DNA of 19,091 bases from Sporomusaceae bacterium (GTDB taxonomy: Bacteria > Bacillota_C > Negativicutes > Sporomusales_B > UBA7701): the NCBI GenBank assembly GCA_022839045.1, contig JALHDI010000054.1:1-19091 (forward strand), in the 5' to 3' direction. The position numbers were made by a program, and so were the translations under genes. The notes beneath the pieces were generated by a model. That model was not told the origin of the DNA and ran no database searches. It was given only the letters and a program-made list of their open reading frames with translations. Shown here in pieces: positions 12,530 through 19,091 of the stretch; position 1 is the stretch's first letter; every line of letters starts with the position of its first letter.

Positions 12530-14717
12530 TGCGCAATATGTGATCGACATCGCGTCGCAGGTAAGTGGCGTTGACGCGACGTCCGCGGAGCTTGACCGCC
12601 TTGCGGGCATGCTATCCGGATCCGGCGTCAACGCCGCCATGTTCGACGACGCGCTCGCGTCGCTCGCTGGACAGCTTGACGCGGCGAAAGCCGCGACCGC
12701 GAGCGCGAACGCGGCGCTCGCCGTGGGACGCGCGAATTACGCGGAGCTAGAGAAGTCCGCGATCAACGCCGCGAAAGCCGTCGAGAAGATCGAAGCGAAT
12801 TACGCGACCGCGCAAGGCGCCATGGCCGCGGCGCAAGCGAATCTTGACGCCGCGGTCGCGTCCGGCGCGAGCGACGCGGTTGTCGCGAAATACGCCGCGG
12901 AGACAGAGAAAGCCGCGAAGAATCTTCGCAAGGCGAGCGCCGCGGCCGAAGGGCTTGGTGACGCGAAGGCGGCAGCGGCCGCGGCGGCAGCGGCGGCGAG
13001 TGCGTACGCCGTCGAGCTCGACGGGCTCGAGCGCGAGGCGCGCGAGGCGGCGGACGCAGAAGCGCAGCTTGCGACCACGTCACAGAACGTCGCCAAAGTT
13101 CAGCAACGCGTCAACGACAATCTGGGCGGCGCGACGTCGAGGCTGTCTGCGCTTCGCGGCGCGCTCGGCGGTATCGGCGGGCCGCTTGGTGAGCTCGGCG
13201 CGCGGGTCTTGTCTCCCGCGCAAGCCTTCGCCGAGCTCAAGGAAAAATTCGGCCAATCAACCGCCGTGATGACCGTCGCCGGCGTCGGTGCCGTGGCGGC
13301 GCTTGCTGCGTTGCTCGCCGCGGTGGTGGCCGTGTCTGCGGCGATGCTCGCCGGTGTCGGTGCGCTCGCCGCGTACGGCCTTGCCGCGGCGAACACAGCG
13401 CGCAATCTGGCGCTGACGCGCGAAGCTACCGAGCGCTTAACGCCCGCGCTGCGCGGCGTGCCGTGGGCTGAGATCACGGACGCTACCGGCGTCGCCGACG
13501 ATCGGCTGCGCGCGCTGTCGAAGTCTCTGCTTGACGCTGGCGTTAGCGCCGCTGATCTGTCAGCCACGTTGCGCGCGGCCGCAGTCGCCGAAGCTGCGCT
13601 TGGGCAGGGCGGCGCCGATGCGCTCGTCGCAGATCTCAAGGCGGGGAAGATCTCCGCGGAGGAATTCGCCGCGACGATTGAATCGAAGCTAGGCGACGTC
13701 GCTGCGCGGCGCTTGCTGTCGCTGGAGGCGCAAGGCGCGCGCTTCCAGCGCAATGTGCAAGCGTGGTTCCCGCCGGGCTTCGCTGAGCCCGCTTTGCAAG
13801 GGCTGTCGATCCTCGTCGGGCTCTTCGACCAGAACACGGTCGCCGGGCGTGCGATGAGCGACGCGGTGCGCGGCGTGCTCGACCCCATCATCAGCCAAGC
13901 GGCCAACGCTGCGTATGCCGTCGAGGCGTTCGTGCTGGGATTCTTGATCGGGGCGGTGAAAATATACATTGCGGTCAAGCCAGCGGTGCGCGCGATCGCC
14001 GATCTGCTCGGCATAGACGGGTCCGGCTGGGAGCTCGACAGCGTGCTAGACGCGGTCGCCACCGCCGGCGAATGGCTCGCGCCGATCGCGCTCGTGCTTG
14101 TCGCTGGATTCACCGCGCTTGGCGCTTCGATCGTTGGCGCGTTTTTGCTTATCCCGGCGCTAATCGGCGGTACGCTAGTCGCCGCGGTGGCGATCGGTGT
14201 CGGCGCGGTAAAGCTGTTCGTCGCTGGGTTCGAGTTTTTGCGCTCGGCGGTGCCGGCCGCGGTAAGCGCCGCAGTCGAAGCCGTGACGGGCGCGGTCGCA
14301 AACTTCGTCACGGCGGGCGCGGACATGGTCGCCGGGCTCGTCAAAGGCATCCTCTCGGGCAGCGCGAGCGTGATCAACGCCGTCAAGCAGATTGCGCAAA
14401 GCGCGGTCAACGCCGCGAAGTCCGTGCTAGGGATCGCGTCGCCGTCGAAGGTGTTCGCCGCGATCGGCGACAACACGGTCGAAGGCTTCGTCGACAGCGT
14501 GGACGCCGGGCGCGATGCCGCGCACACCGCGGTCGCGGATATGACGCGCCCGCCGGCGGACGCGGGAAGCGGTGCGACGACGAACACAACGCACACGTCG
14601 AACGCCACGTCGTCCAGCGCGACAACGATCGTGATCGAACGCTTGGAGCTTCCGAATGTCACGGACGCGGACGCGTTTCTCGCGGGCTTGGAAGCGCTCG
14701 CCGCGAGGGCATCATGA
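12522..14717 (+). CDS. Tail tape measure protein
   Basis: This 731-residue protein sets tail length and passes DNA out at infection. ATG 12522 overlaps the end of the chaperone extension by eight bases. Residues about 20-235 are a long Ala-rich helical/coiled-coil zone (many AAKA/EKA repeats). Hydrophobic blocks lie at about 247-297 (AVMTVAGVGAVAALAALLAA) and 518-570 (LAPIALVLVAGFTALGASIV), the usual pair of membrane-active segments. Near the end, residues about 637-656 read GIASPSKVFAAIGDNTVEGF, the classic tape-measure signature. At roughly 0.15 nm per residue the tail would be about 110 nm. A Thr/Ser-rich stretch (TNTTHTSNATSSSATTIV) precedes the C-terminus. Confidence 0.88.
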   Translation: MSDAQYVIDIASQVSGVDATSAELDRLAGMLSGSGVNAAMFDDALASLAGQLDAAKAATASANAALAVGRANYAELEKSAINAAKAVEKIEANYATAQGAMAAAQANLDAAVASGASDAVVAKYAAETEKAAKNLRKASAAAEGLGDAKAAAAAAAAAASAYAVELDGLEREAREAADAEAQLATTSQNVAKVQQRVNDNLGGATSRLSALRGALGGIGGPLGELGARVLSPAQAFAELKEKFGQSTAVMTVAGVGAVAALAALLAAVVAVSAAMLAGVGALAAYGLAAANTARNLALTREATERLTPALRGVPWAEITDATGVADDRLRALSKSLLDAGVSAADLSATLRAAAVAEAALGQGGADALVADLKAGKISAEEFAATIESKLGDVAARRLLSLEAQGARFQRNVQAWFPPGFAEPALQGLSILVGLFDQNTVAGRAMSDAVRGVLDPIISQAANAAYAVEAFVLGFLIGAVKIYIAVKPAVRAIADLLGIDGSGWELDSVLDAVATAGEWLAPIALVLVAGFTALGASIVGAFLLIPALIGGTLVAAVAIGVGAVKLFVAGFEFLRSAVPAAVSAAVEAVTGAVANFVTAGADMVAGLVKGILSGSASVINAVKQIAQSAVNAAKSVLGIASPSKVFAAIGDNTVEGFVDSVDAGRDAAHTAVADMTRPPADAGSGATTNTTHTSNATSSSATTIVIERLELPNVTDADAFLAGLEALAARAS

Positions 14718-15253
14718 CGCCGAACACGCATCCGGAGCTATTCCGCGCGATCACGTTGGGCACCGCGACGTCGCCCGGCACCGTGACTCTCACGGGACAC
14801 GATCGCGATCCGTCGTGGGACGTCGAAGCCGCGAAGGGACAGAAAGGCGCTTCGTCGACGTTGAACGGCGACAGCGTCGGGCAATTCCAAGCGTCGTTCT
14901 ACCTTGCGAGCGCCGCGGATCAGATCGCGTGGCCGGCGTTTCAACGCGTGCTCGAGAGCACGTTGAGCGGGCCGAAGGCGCTCCCGATCTATCATCCGGA
15001 TCTCGCCGCCAATCACTTCACGGAAGTGTGTGCCGCGAGCATCGGAGGGATCGTTCGTGACGAGCGCGGCGGCGCGACGGTGCTCGTGAAGTTCATCGAG
15101 TATCGCCCGCCGAAGCCCGCGCGCGCGAAGAAGGCGACGGGCGGCACGGGAGGCGCGGGCGGCGCGGGCGGCGGAGGCGGGAGCGGATACGATCCAAACG
15201 CGGAACGCAAGCGTGAGCTTGACGAGCTACTTGACGAAGCGAGGAACGCATGA
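14714..15253 (+). CDS. Putative tail/baseplate adaptor protein
   Basis: A 179-residue protein starting at ATG 14714 in an ATGA overlap with the tape measure; its own stop overlaps the next start. The first 130 residues are mainly beta, with TSPGTVTLTGHDRDPSWDVE, then AAKGQKGASSTLNGDSVGQF and a 'HPDLAA' turn. This is the kind of small beta protein found between tape measure and hub in Mu-like and other myophages. A glycine-rich linker (GGTGGAGGAGGGGGSGYDP) then leads to a charged tail helix (ERKRELDELLDEARNA). That layout suggests a baseplate or tube-tip protein with a flexible tail binding another partner. I do not recognise the exact family. Confidence 0.5.
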   Translation: MTPNTHPELFRAITLGTATSPGTVTLTGHDRDPSWDVEAAKGQKGASSTLNGDSVGQFQASFYLASAADQIAWPAFQRVLESTLSGPKALPIYHPDLAANHFTEVCAASIGGIVRDERGGATVLVKFIEYRPPKPARAKKATGGTGGAGGAGGGGGSGYDPNAERKRELDELLDEARNA

Positions 15254-16338
15254 GCATCGCGAGCATCACGAGCACGCTCGGAAGCGCCGTCGTCTCGCGG
15301 GCGCGCGTGCAGATTCCCGCGCACGGCGTATGGTGGGCGGACGTGTCAACGTCCACGCCGCTCGACGCGGCGATCGGCGACGCGGTCACGCTCACGATCG
15401 CGGACGTCACGCTTCGCGGTACGATCGTCAACGGAGGCGCCGTGCATGGTCGCGGGGCGTATCGCGTGGCGGCGGGCGCCGGCGGATGGCGAAACGCGAT
15501 CCCCGAAAAGCCGTACTACGACGATCGCGGCGTTGCGATTGCGAGTGTCATACGCGACGCCGCGGCGCTCGTTGGTGAGACGCTCGGGACGCTTCCGACT
15601 ACGCGCCGCGGTGCGCACTATGCGCGCACCGCCGGCGCGGCATCGCGCGTGCTCCACGAGGTCGCTCCGCGTGCGTGGTACGTCGACTTCGCAGGCGTGA
15701 CGCAATTCGGATCGCGCGCGTCGACGACGTACGCGGGCACCGCGCCGCGCGTCGCGCATGCGATCGCTTGCGATCGCGTTGACCTCGTGACGGACGCGAT
15801 CGCGGAGCTTGTGCCTGGTGTCGTCGTCGACGGGCTCGAGCCCGCGACGGATGTTGAATACTTGCTCACACCGAAACGCTTGACCGTGCGCGTGTTCGCC
15901 GGCCCGCGATCGTCGCGTGAGCTTGACGCGTTCCGGCGCGTGCTGGACGCCGTCGATCCTTGGCGCGCGTACCGCGCGGCGTACGAGTATCGCGTCGTCA
16001 ATCAGTCTGGCGACGCGCTCGACCTCCAACCCGTCCGATCCTCCGCAGGCGTGCCGGATCTCGAGCGCGTCGCCGTTCGTCTTGCGCCGGGCGTGAGCGC
16101 TAAGCATACGTTAGGGTCGCTCGTCACGGTCGCGTTTCTGGACGGCGATCCGTCGCGGCCGCGCGTGATCTCCGGCGACGACGCGGGAGCACCGGGACAT
16201 TTGCCCGACGAGCTTGACGTCGACGCGGAGACATCGATCGCCCTTGGCGGCTCCGCGACCCGCGGCGTTGCCCGAATCGGCGACACGGCGGGACCGTACG
16301 TGATCACGAGCGCCTCGACAAAGGTGGTGAGCGAATGA
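15250..16338 (+). CDS. Baseplate hub/spike protein (gpD/gpV-like fusion)
   Basis: A 362-residue protein starting at ATG 15250 (ATGA overlap). The N-terminal half has beta strands like the hub: VQIPAHGVWWADVSTSTPLD and ADVTLRGTIVNGGAVHGRGA. A middle part carries LTPKRLTVRVFAGPRSSREL. The last 100 residues look like an oligonucleotide-binding spike domain: AVRLAPGVSAKHTLGSLVTV followed by FLDGDPSRPRVISGDD, the 'G..V.V.F.dGDp.rP.V.G' pattern of gp5/gpV-type proteins, ending in LGGSATRGVARIGDTAGPY. It therefore appears to join hub (Mu gp44-like) and spike (gp45-like) roles in one chain. It is followed by small baseplate genes. The spike-domain part is clearer than the hub part. Confidence 0.65.
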   Translation: MSIASITSTLGSAVVSRARVQIPAHGVWWADVSTSTPLDAAIGDAVTLTIADVTLRGTIVNGGAVHGRGAYRVAAGAGGWRNAIPEKPYYDDRGVAIASVIRDAAALVGETLGTLPTTRRGAHYARTAGAASRVLHEVAPRAWYVDFAGVTQFGSRASTTYAGTAPRVAHAIACDRVDLVTDAIAELVPGVVVDGLEPATDVEYLLTPKRLTVRVFAGPRSSRELDAFRRVLDAVDPWRAYRAAYEYRVVNQSGDALDLQPVRSSAGVPDLERVAVRLAPGVSAKHTLGSLVTVAFLDGDPSRPRVISGDDAGAPGHLPDELDVDAETSIALGGSATRGVARIGDTAGPYVITSASTKVVSE

Positions 16339-16616
16339 CGATGATCGTCGGAACGCAAGCGTGCGAAAGCGGACTTGCGAAGCGTATCTACGACGCACGC
16401 GTCGCGCTCGCGGAGACGATTGGCATCCCGACGGATCCCGCCGGGCACGGCCCGCTAAAGGCCGACTGCTACGCGATCGCGGCCGCAATCGTCGCGGAAA
16501 TCACGGAGAACGCCGAGGCGGTGATCACGATCACGACGGCGGGATTGCAGACGAGCGCCGCGGCGGGGGCGCCGACCGCTCCCCCAGCGACCGAGCAGAC
16601 GATTGGAGTGCGGTGA
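16335..16616 (+). CDS. Small hypothetical baseplate-region protein
   Basis: A 93-residue protein at ATG 16335 (ATGA overlap). Its stop overlaps the next start as TGATG. The first 70 residues are helical (CESGLAKRIYDARVALAETI, then AIAAAIVAEITENAEAVITI), ending in a Thr/Ala/Pro-rich tail with APTAPPATEQTIGVR. It is small, has no signal peptide, and sits between hub/spike and an Ig-like protein, so a baseplate or chaperone part is likely. I do not recognise a family; the coding call rests on the overlaps and codon use. Confidence 0.55.
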   Translation: MTMIVGTQACESGLAKRIYDARVALAETIGIPTDPAGHGPLKADCYAIAAAIVAEITENAEAVITITTAGLQTSAAAGAPTAPPATEQTIGVR

Positions 16617-16909
16617 TGGTTGACGTCAATAACATCTCGCCCGCGCCGGGTACGCCGATCCGTCCGGAGACGCGGATCGCGTTTGACGTGACGAACGTCG
16701 TCGAGCTTGCTCACGTCGCGGTCGTCGTCGCGCAAGGGCAGCTTCGTGAATCCGCATACGACGGTACCGCGTTCGCGCCGGGCTACGCGTTAAGCACAAT
16801 CGCCGCGATCGCGAACGGGTACCGATTTACGATCGCGCGCATCGGCGGATGGATCGCGCCTCCGACGTTTTCGGTCGTCGCGGTTGACGGAGGGGGGAAC
16901 AAGCTGTGA
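16616..16909 (+). CDS. Small Ig-like baseplate-region protein
   Basis: A 97-residue protein at ATG 16616 (TGATG overlap) with GGAG (16605-16608) before it. The sequence reads like a single beta sandwich: ISPAPGTPIRPETRIAFDVT, VVELAHVAVVVAQGQL, then a 'YRFTIARIGGWIAPPTFSVV' strand pair and VAVDGGGNKL. Proteins opening '.sP..gt.i......f.vtd' are common Ig-like domains of phage baseplates. It may decorate the baseplate or help it bind a surface. The role is inferred from fold type and place. Confidence 0.55.
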   Translation: MVDVNNISPAPGTPIRPETRIAFDVTNVVELAHVAVVVAQGQLRESAYDGTAFAPGYALSTIAAIANGYRFTIARIGGWIAPPTFSVVAVDGGGNKL

Positions 16910-17376
16910 GTACGTTTTCGTTTCCTTTCGCACCCGCGCCGCGGGCGTCGACGCGCGGCCCGCGGACGGGCGGAGGTTACGGTCGCGATCTATCGTGCCG
17001 CGGGCGCCTCACGACGACGCGCATGGTCGGAGGCGTTGCGCTGCTCGTCGATTCGATCGTGCGTCGCTTGTCGACGCCGCGCGGCACGTTGTACGGTGGC
17101 GACGAGGAATCCGCGTACGGCATTGATCTCGCGGCGTACGTCGGCGCCGTCGGCGTGCCAGTGGCGCTCGCCGCGATGCCATCGGTCGTTGAGAGTGAGC
17201 TACTCAAAGATCCGCGCATCGCCGCCGCGGTCGTGACGACCTCGCAGTCAGCTACGACGGAGGGCATCGCAATCGAAGTGCGGATTCGCGTCACGCCCGC
17301 GAGCGAACTTGCGACGTTTGATCTCACGCTCGCCGTTAGCGCCGTGACCGTGGAATTGATCGGAGGCATGCCATGA
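16906..17376 (+). CDS. Baseplate wedge, gp25/gpW-like
   Basis: A 156-residue protein at GTG 16906 (GTGA overlap with the previous stop). The N-terminus is Pro/Arg/Gly-rich and loose. The core has MVGGVALLVDSIVRRLSTPR followed by GTLYGGDEESAYGIDLAAYV, matching the family pattern '..ai..RL.TprG.l....~yG.dl'. Then come a helix with VESELLKDPRIAAAVVTTSQ and a closing beta sheet. T4 gp25/P2 W/Mu gp46 relatives start sheath assembly on the baseplate. It sits just before the gpJ-like gene, as in Mu (46-47) and P2 (W-J). Stop and next ATG overlap. Confidence 0.72.
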   Translation: MSTFSFPFAPAPRASTRGPRTGGGYGRDLSCRGRLTTTRMVGGVALLVDSIVRRLSTPRGTLYGGDEESAYGIDLAAYVGAVGVPVALAAMPSVVESELLKDPRIAAAVVTTSQSATTEGIAIEVRIRVTPASELATFDLTLAVSAVTVELIGGMP

Positions 17377-18494
17377 CGCTAGACGTTCGCACCTTGTTCA
17401 CTTCGCGCACCGCGGCGCAGTGGCTCGCTTGGGGCCTGGATCTCGCGTCGTCTCTGGGCTTGTCTGTCACGTCGTGGGAAGTCGATTCGCCCACGCGCGT
17501 CGCGTTCAAGTACCTCGCAGAAGCGCTTTCGCAGCGTGACAGTGTCGCCGCGGAGTTGATCAAAGCGGGCTGGATTCGCAGCGCAACGGGCACGTGGAAG
17601 ACACTTGTAGCGCAAGACGTGTTCGGCGTCACGCGCGGCGAAGCGACATACTCGACGCCGACCGTAACGCTCACGAACGCGAAAGGCGGCGTCTACTTGC
17701 GCGACGCGGGCGAAGTCATCGTCAAAGCAAGCTCGACGGGCGTGACATTCCGCTCCACGGAAGCGCTTAAGCTCGCGAGCGGTCCGGGCACGAGCGCGAC
17801 GATCGCGTTGATCGCGGACGTCGCGGGAAGCGCGGGCACCGTGGGCGCGAACGACATTGACGAAATCGTCACGACGATGCTTGGCGTAAGCGTTGCGTCG
17901 AGCACCGCGGCGGCGGGCGTCGACGAACAATCGGACGCGTCGCTCGAGACGGAATGCCTCGCGACGCTGGGCGCGCTGTCGCCCAACGGTCCGCCGGACG
18001 CGTACAACGCCGTTTGCCTGAACTCCGAGTTGACAGGCACCACGCTCATTACGCGCGCGTCCACGAGCGAAGACTCGACGGACGGCACCGTCACCGTGTG
18101 GATCGCGGGAGCCGCGGGCGCGCTCACGGCGCCCACGATCGCGCTCGCGCAAACTGCCGTGGAGCTTTGGGCGACGCCGGCGACGATCACGCCTACGGTC
18201 GTGAGCGCCACGGAAAACGAACAAGCCGTCGATATCTCGTTCACGGCGCAAGGCGTGCCGTCGACCTACGTGGCGGACATCGAAGCGCTGATCGTGGCGT
18301 ACTTTGCGGAGGTGCCGATCGGGGGCGTCGTTTCGACGTCCGCGTTGATTGCGCTCGCGCACGAGTATCTCACGGACGCGGGCGCCACAGACGTCATCGT
18401 CGCGCTGAACGCTCCCGCGGGCGGCGCGCTCGCCGAAGGCGAAGTCGTTGTCGCGGGCACCATCACGATCACCGATTCAACGGGAGGTGTGTAA
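17373..18494 (+). CDS. Baseplate wedge J-like protein (Mu gp47-like)
   Basis: A 373-residue protein at ATG 17373 (ATGA overlap). Signs of the baseplate J family: VFGVTRGEATYSTPTVTLTN with VTFRSTEALKLASGPGTSAT (the beta-hairpin region), then DVAGSAGTVGANDIDEIVTT, the 'G..gNv....i..i...~~GV' part. LETECLATLGALSPNGPPDA is the 'l..r......~~~~~G~~~aY..~~' region, and GTVTVWIAGAAGALTAPTIA plus ATPATITPTVVSATENEQAV give the C-terminal beta domains. gpJ-type proteins form the wedge with gpW. Length fits Mu gp47. The downstream gene begins within its stop (TAATG). Confidence 0.8.
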   Translation: MTLDVRTLFTSRTAAQWLAWGLDLASSLGLSVTSWEVDSPTRVAFKYLAEALSQRDSVAAELIKAGWIRSATGTWKTLVAQDVFGVTRGEATYSTPTVTLTNAKGGVYLRDAGEVIVKASSTGVTFRSTEALKLASGPGTSATIALIADVAGSAGTVGANDIDEIVTTMLGVSVASSTAAAGVDEQSDASLETECLATLGALSPNGPPDAYNAVCLNSELTGTTLITRASTSEDSTDGTVTVWIAGAAGALTAPTIALAQTAVELWATPATITPTVVSATENEQAVDISFTAQGVPSTYVADIEALIVAYFAEVPIGGVVSTSALIALAHEYLTDAGATDVIVALNAPAGGALAEGEVVVAGTITITDSTGGV

Positions 18495-19091
18495 TGGCGA
18501 GAACGTTCTCCGCGTTGCGGCGCTTCTTTCTCCCGTCGTGGATGCTTGACGACGAAGCCGACGGCGCGTTCGCGCGCACGCTCGCGGGCATGCTCGACGA
18601 GCACGTCGCGCGCATGCGCAGCGGAATGGAGCAACGCTTTCCGTCGCGCGCCGGCGCGGAGGCGCTCGCGTTGTGTGGTGCAGATCGCTTGATCGTCCGC
18701 GGACGCGACGAGACCGCCGCGCACTATGCGGCGCGCCTCGCGGCGTGGAGGTATCCGCGCGGGCACCGCGTGCGCGGCAACGTGTTCGCTCTGCTCGAGC
18801 AGATCGCGGAATACTTCGGCGGAGGACCGTTCATCACGTGGGGCGTCGATCGCGCGGGTAATCGGCGCTACCGCGACGGCTTCGGCGCGGAGTCGTTCGA
18901 GCGCGGCGATCCGTGGGTGTGGGATTCGCTCGACGCGAACCAATGGTCGCGTCAATGGATCGTGATTTCGAACGAAGGCGTCGCGGCGGTGCTAGCGAGC
19001 GTATCCCCTGCTCCGGGCGCGCCCCTGTTCCGCGCGCAGCCGTCTTTCGGCGACGCTGCGCTATGGGACGGAGCGCTATCCACGCCGGGAT
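18494..19091 (+). CDS. Tail/baseplate protein after gpJ, incomplete at window end
   Basis: It starts at ATG 18494, overlapping the gpJ-like stop as TAATG. I read 199 complete codons with no stop, so the gene runs off the right edge. The N-terminal half is helical with FSALRRFFLPSWMLDDEADG and SGMEQRFPSRAGAEALALCG, then RGRDETAAHYAARLAAWRYP and RGNVFALLEQIAEYFGGG. A Trp-rich stretch follows (RGDPWVWDSLDANQWSRQWI). The pattern '.R..~E....a.RL..w......G...~ll.qia.yfg' is seen in tail proteins placed after gpJ, where Mu has gp48 and P2 has I. These join the baseplate to fibres. The N-terminus is complete; the C-terminus is missing. Confidence 0.65.
   Translation, partial: MARTFSALRRFFLPSWMLDDEADGAFARTLAGMLDEHVARMRSGMEQRFPSRAGAEALALCGADRLIVRGRDETAAHYAARLAAWRYPRGHRVRGNVFALLEQIAEYFGGGPFITWGVDRAGNRRYRDGFGAESFERGDPWVWDSLDANQWSRQWIVISNEGVAAVLASVSPAPGAPLFRAQPSFGDAALWDGALSTPG

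Noticed and set aside
13100..14731. 543-codon leftward open frame opposite the tape measure
   Set aside because: Ser/Ala/Thr-rich mirror of the Ala-rich tape measure codons; no start site or motif.
4574..19091. Headless tailocin or type VI secretion-like cluster
   Set aside because: Terminase, portal, protease/scaffold and major capsid genes are present and intact, so this is a full phage structural region.

Overview
This window is the head and tail structural region of a contractile-tailed, Mu-like temperate phage or prophage. It lies in strongly GC-rich DNA whose coding frames use almost only G or C at third codon positions. That composition fits a high-GC proteobacterial or myxobacterial (Polyangia-type) host, but nothing here fixes the taxon and I give it low certainty. 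I see no bacterial housekeeping gene, RNA gene, IS element or CRISPR array.

Layout. Bases 1-700 hold no convincing gene but contain a perfect 18-bp-arm hairpin, a 21-bp tandem repeat with degenerate mirror copies, and ATGCA-rich repeats. A short rightward group follows: a small CPCG protein, a small-terminase-like HTH protein and a 62-aa hypothetical. It converges on a leftward pair, portal then large terminase. The portal (start at 4489) and the Mu-I-like protease (start at 4574) diverge from an 84-bp gap holding back-to-back promoter-like sequences. From 4574 to the window end everything reads right: protease with nested scaffold, decoration protein, major capsid, three head-tail connector/completion genes, sheath, tube, a tail-assembly chaperone with a -1 frameshift extension, tape measure, baseplate hub/spike, small baseplate proteins, gp25-like wedge, gpJ-like wedge and an incomplete tail gene. 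Most junctions are ATGA, GTGA or TGATG overlaps, so the rightward block looks like one translationally coupled late operon.

How it works together. HTH small terminase, ATPase/nuclease large terminase and portal form the packaging motor. Protease/scaffold, decoration protein and capsid build the head. The connector proteins join head to tail. Tube, sheath, chaperone and tape measure build the contractile tail, and the last genes build the baseplate. Lysis, tail-fibre, replication, integration and repressor genes are not in the window.

Most notable: (1) a correctly phased G_GGA_AAA heptamer immediately before the chaperone stop, with a 52-codon -1 frame behind it; (2) an HTH domain at the N-terminus of the portal; (3) the portal-to-terminase pair on the opposite strand in an order that one inversion does not explain; (4) two near-leaderless divergent promoters; (5) a tail sheath carrying a tandemly duplicated beta-domain insertion. 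Family names rest on motif and gene-order recognition by eye; no database search was run.
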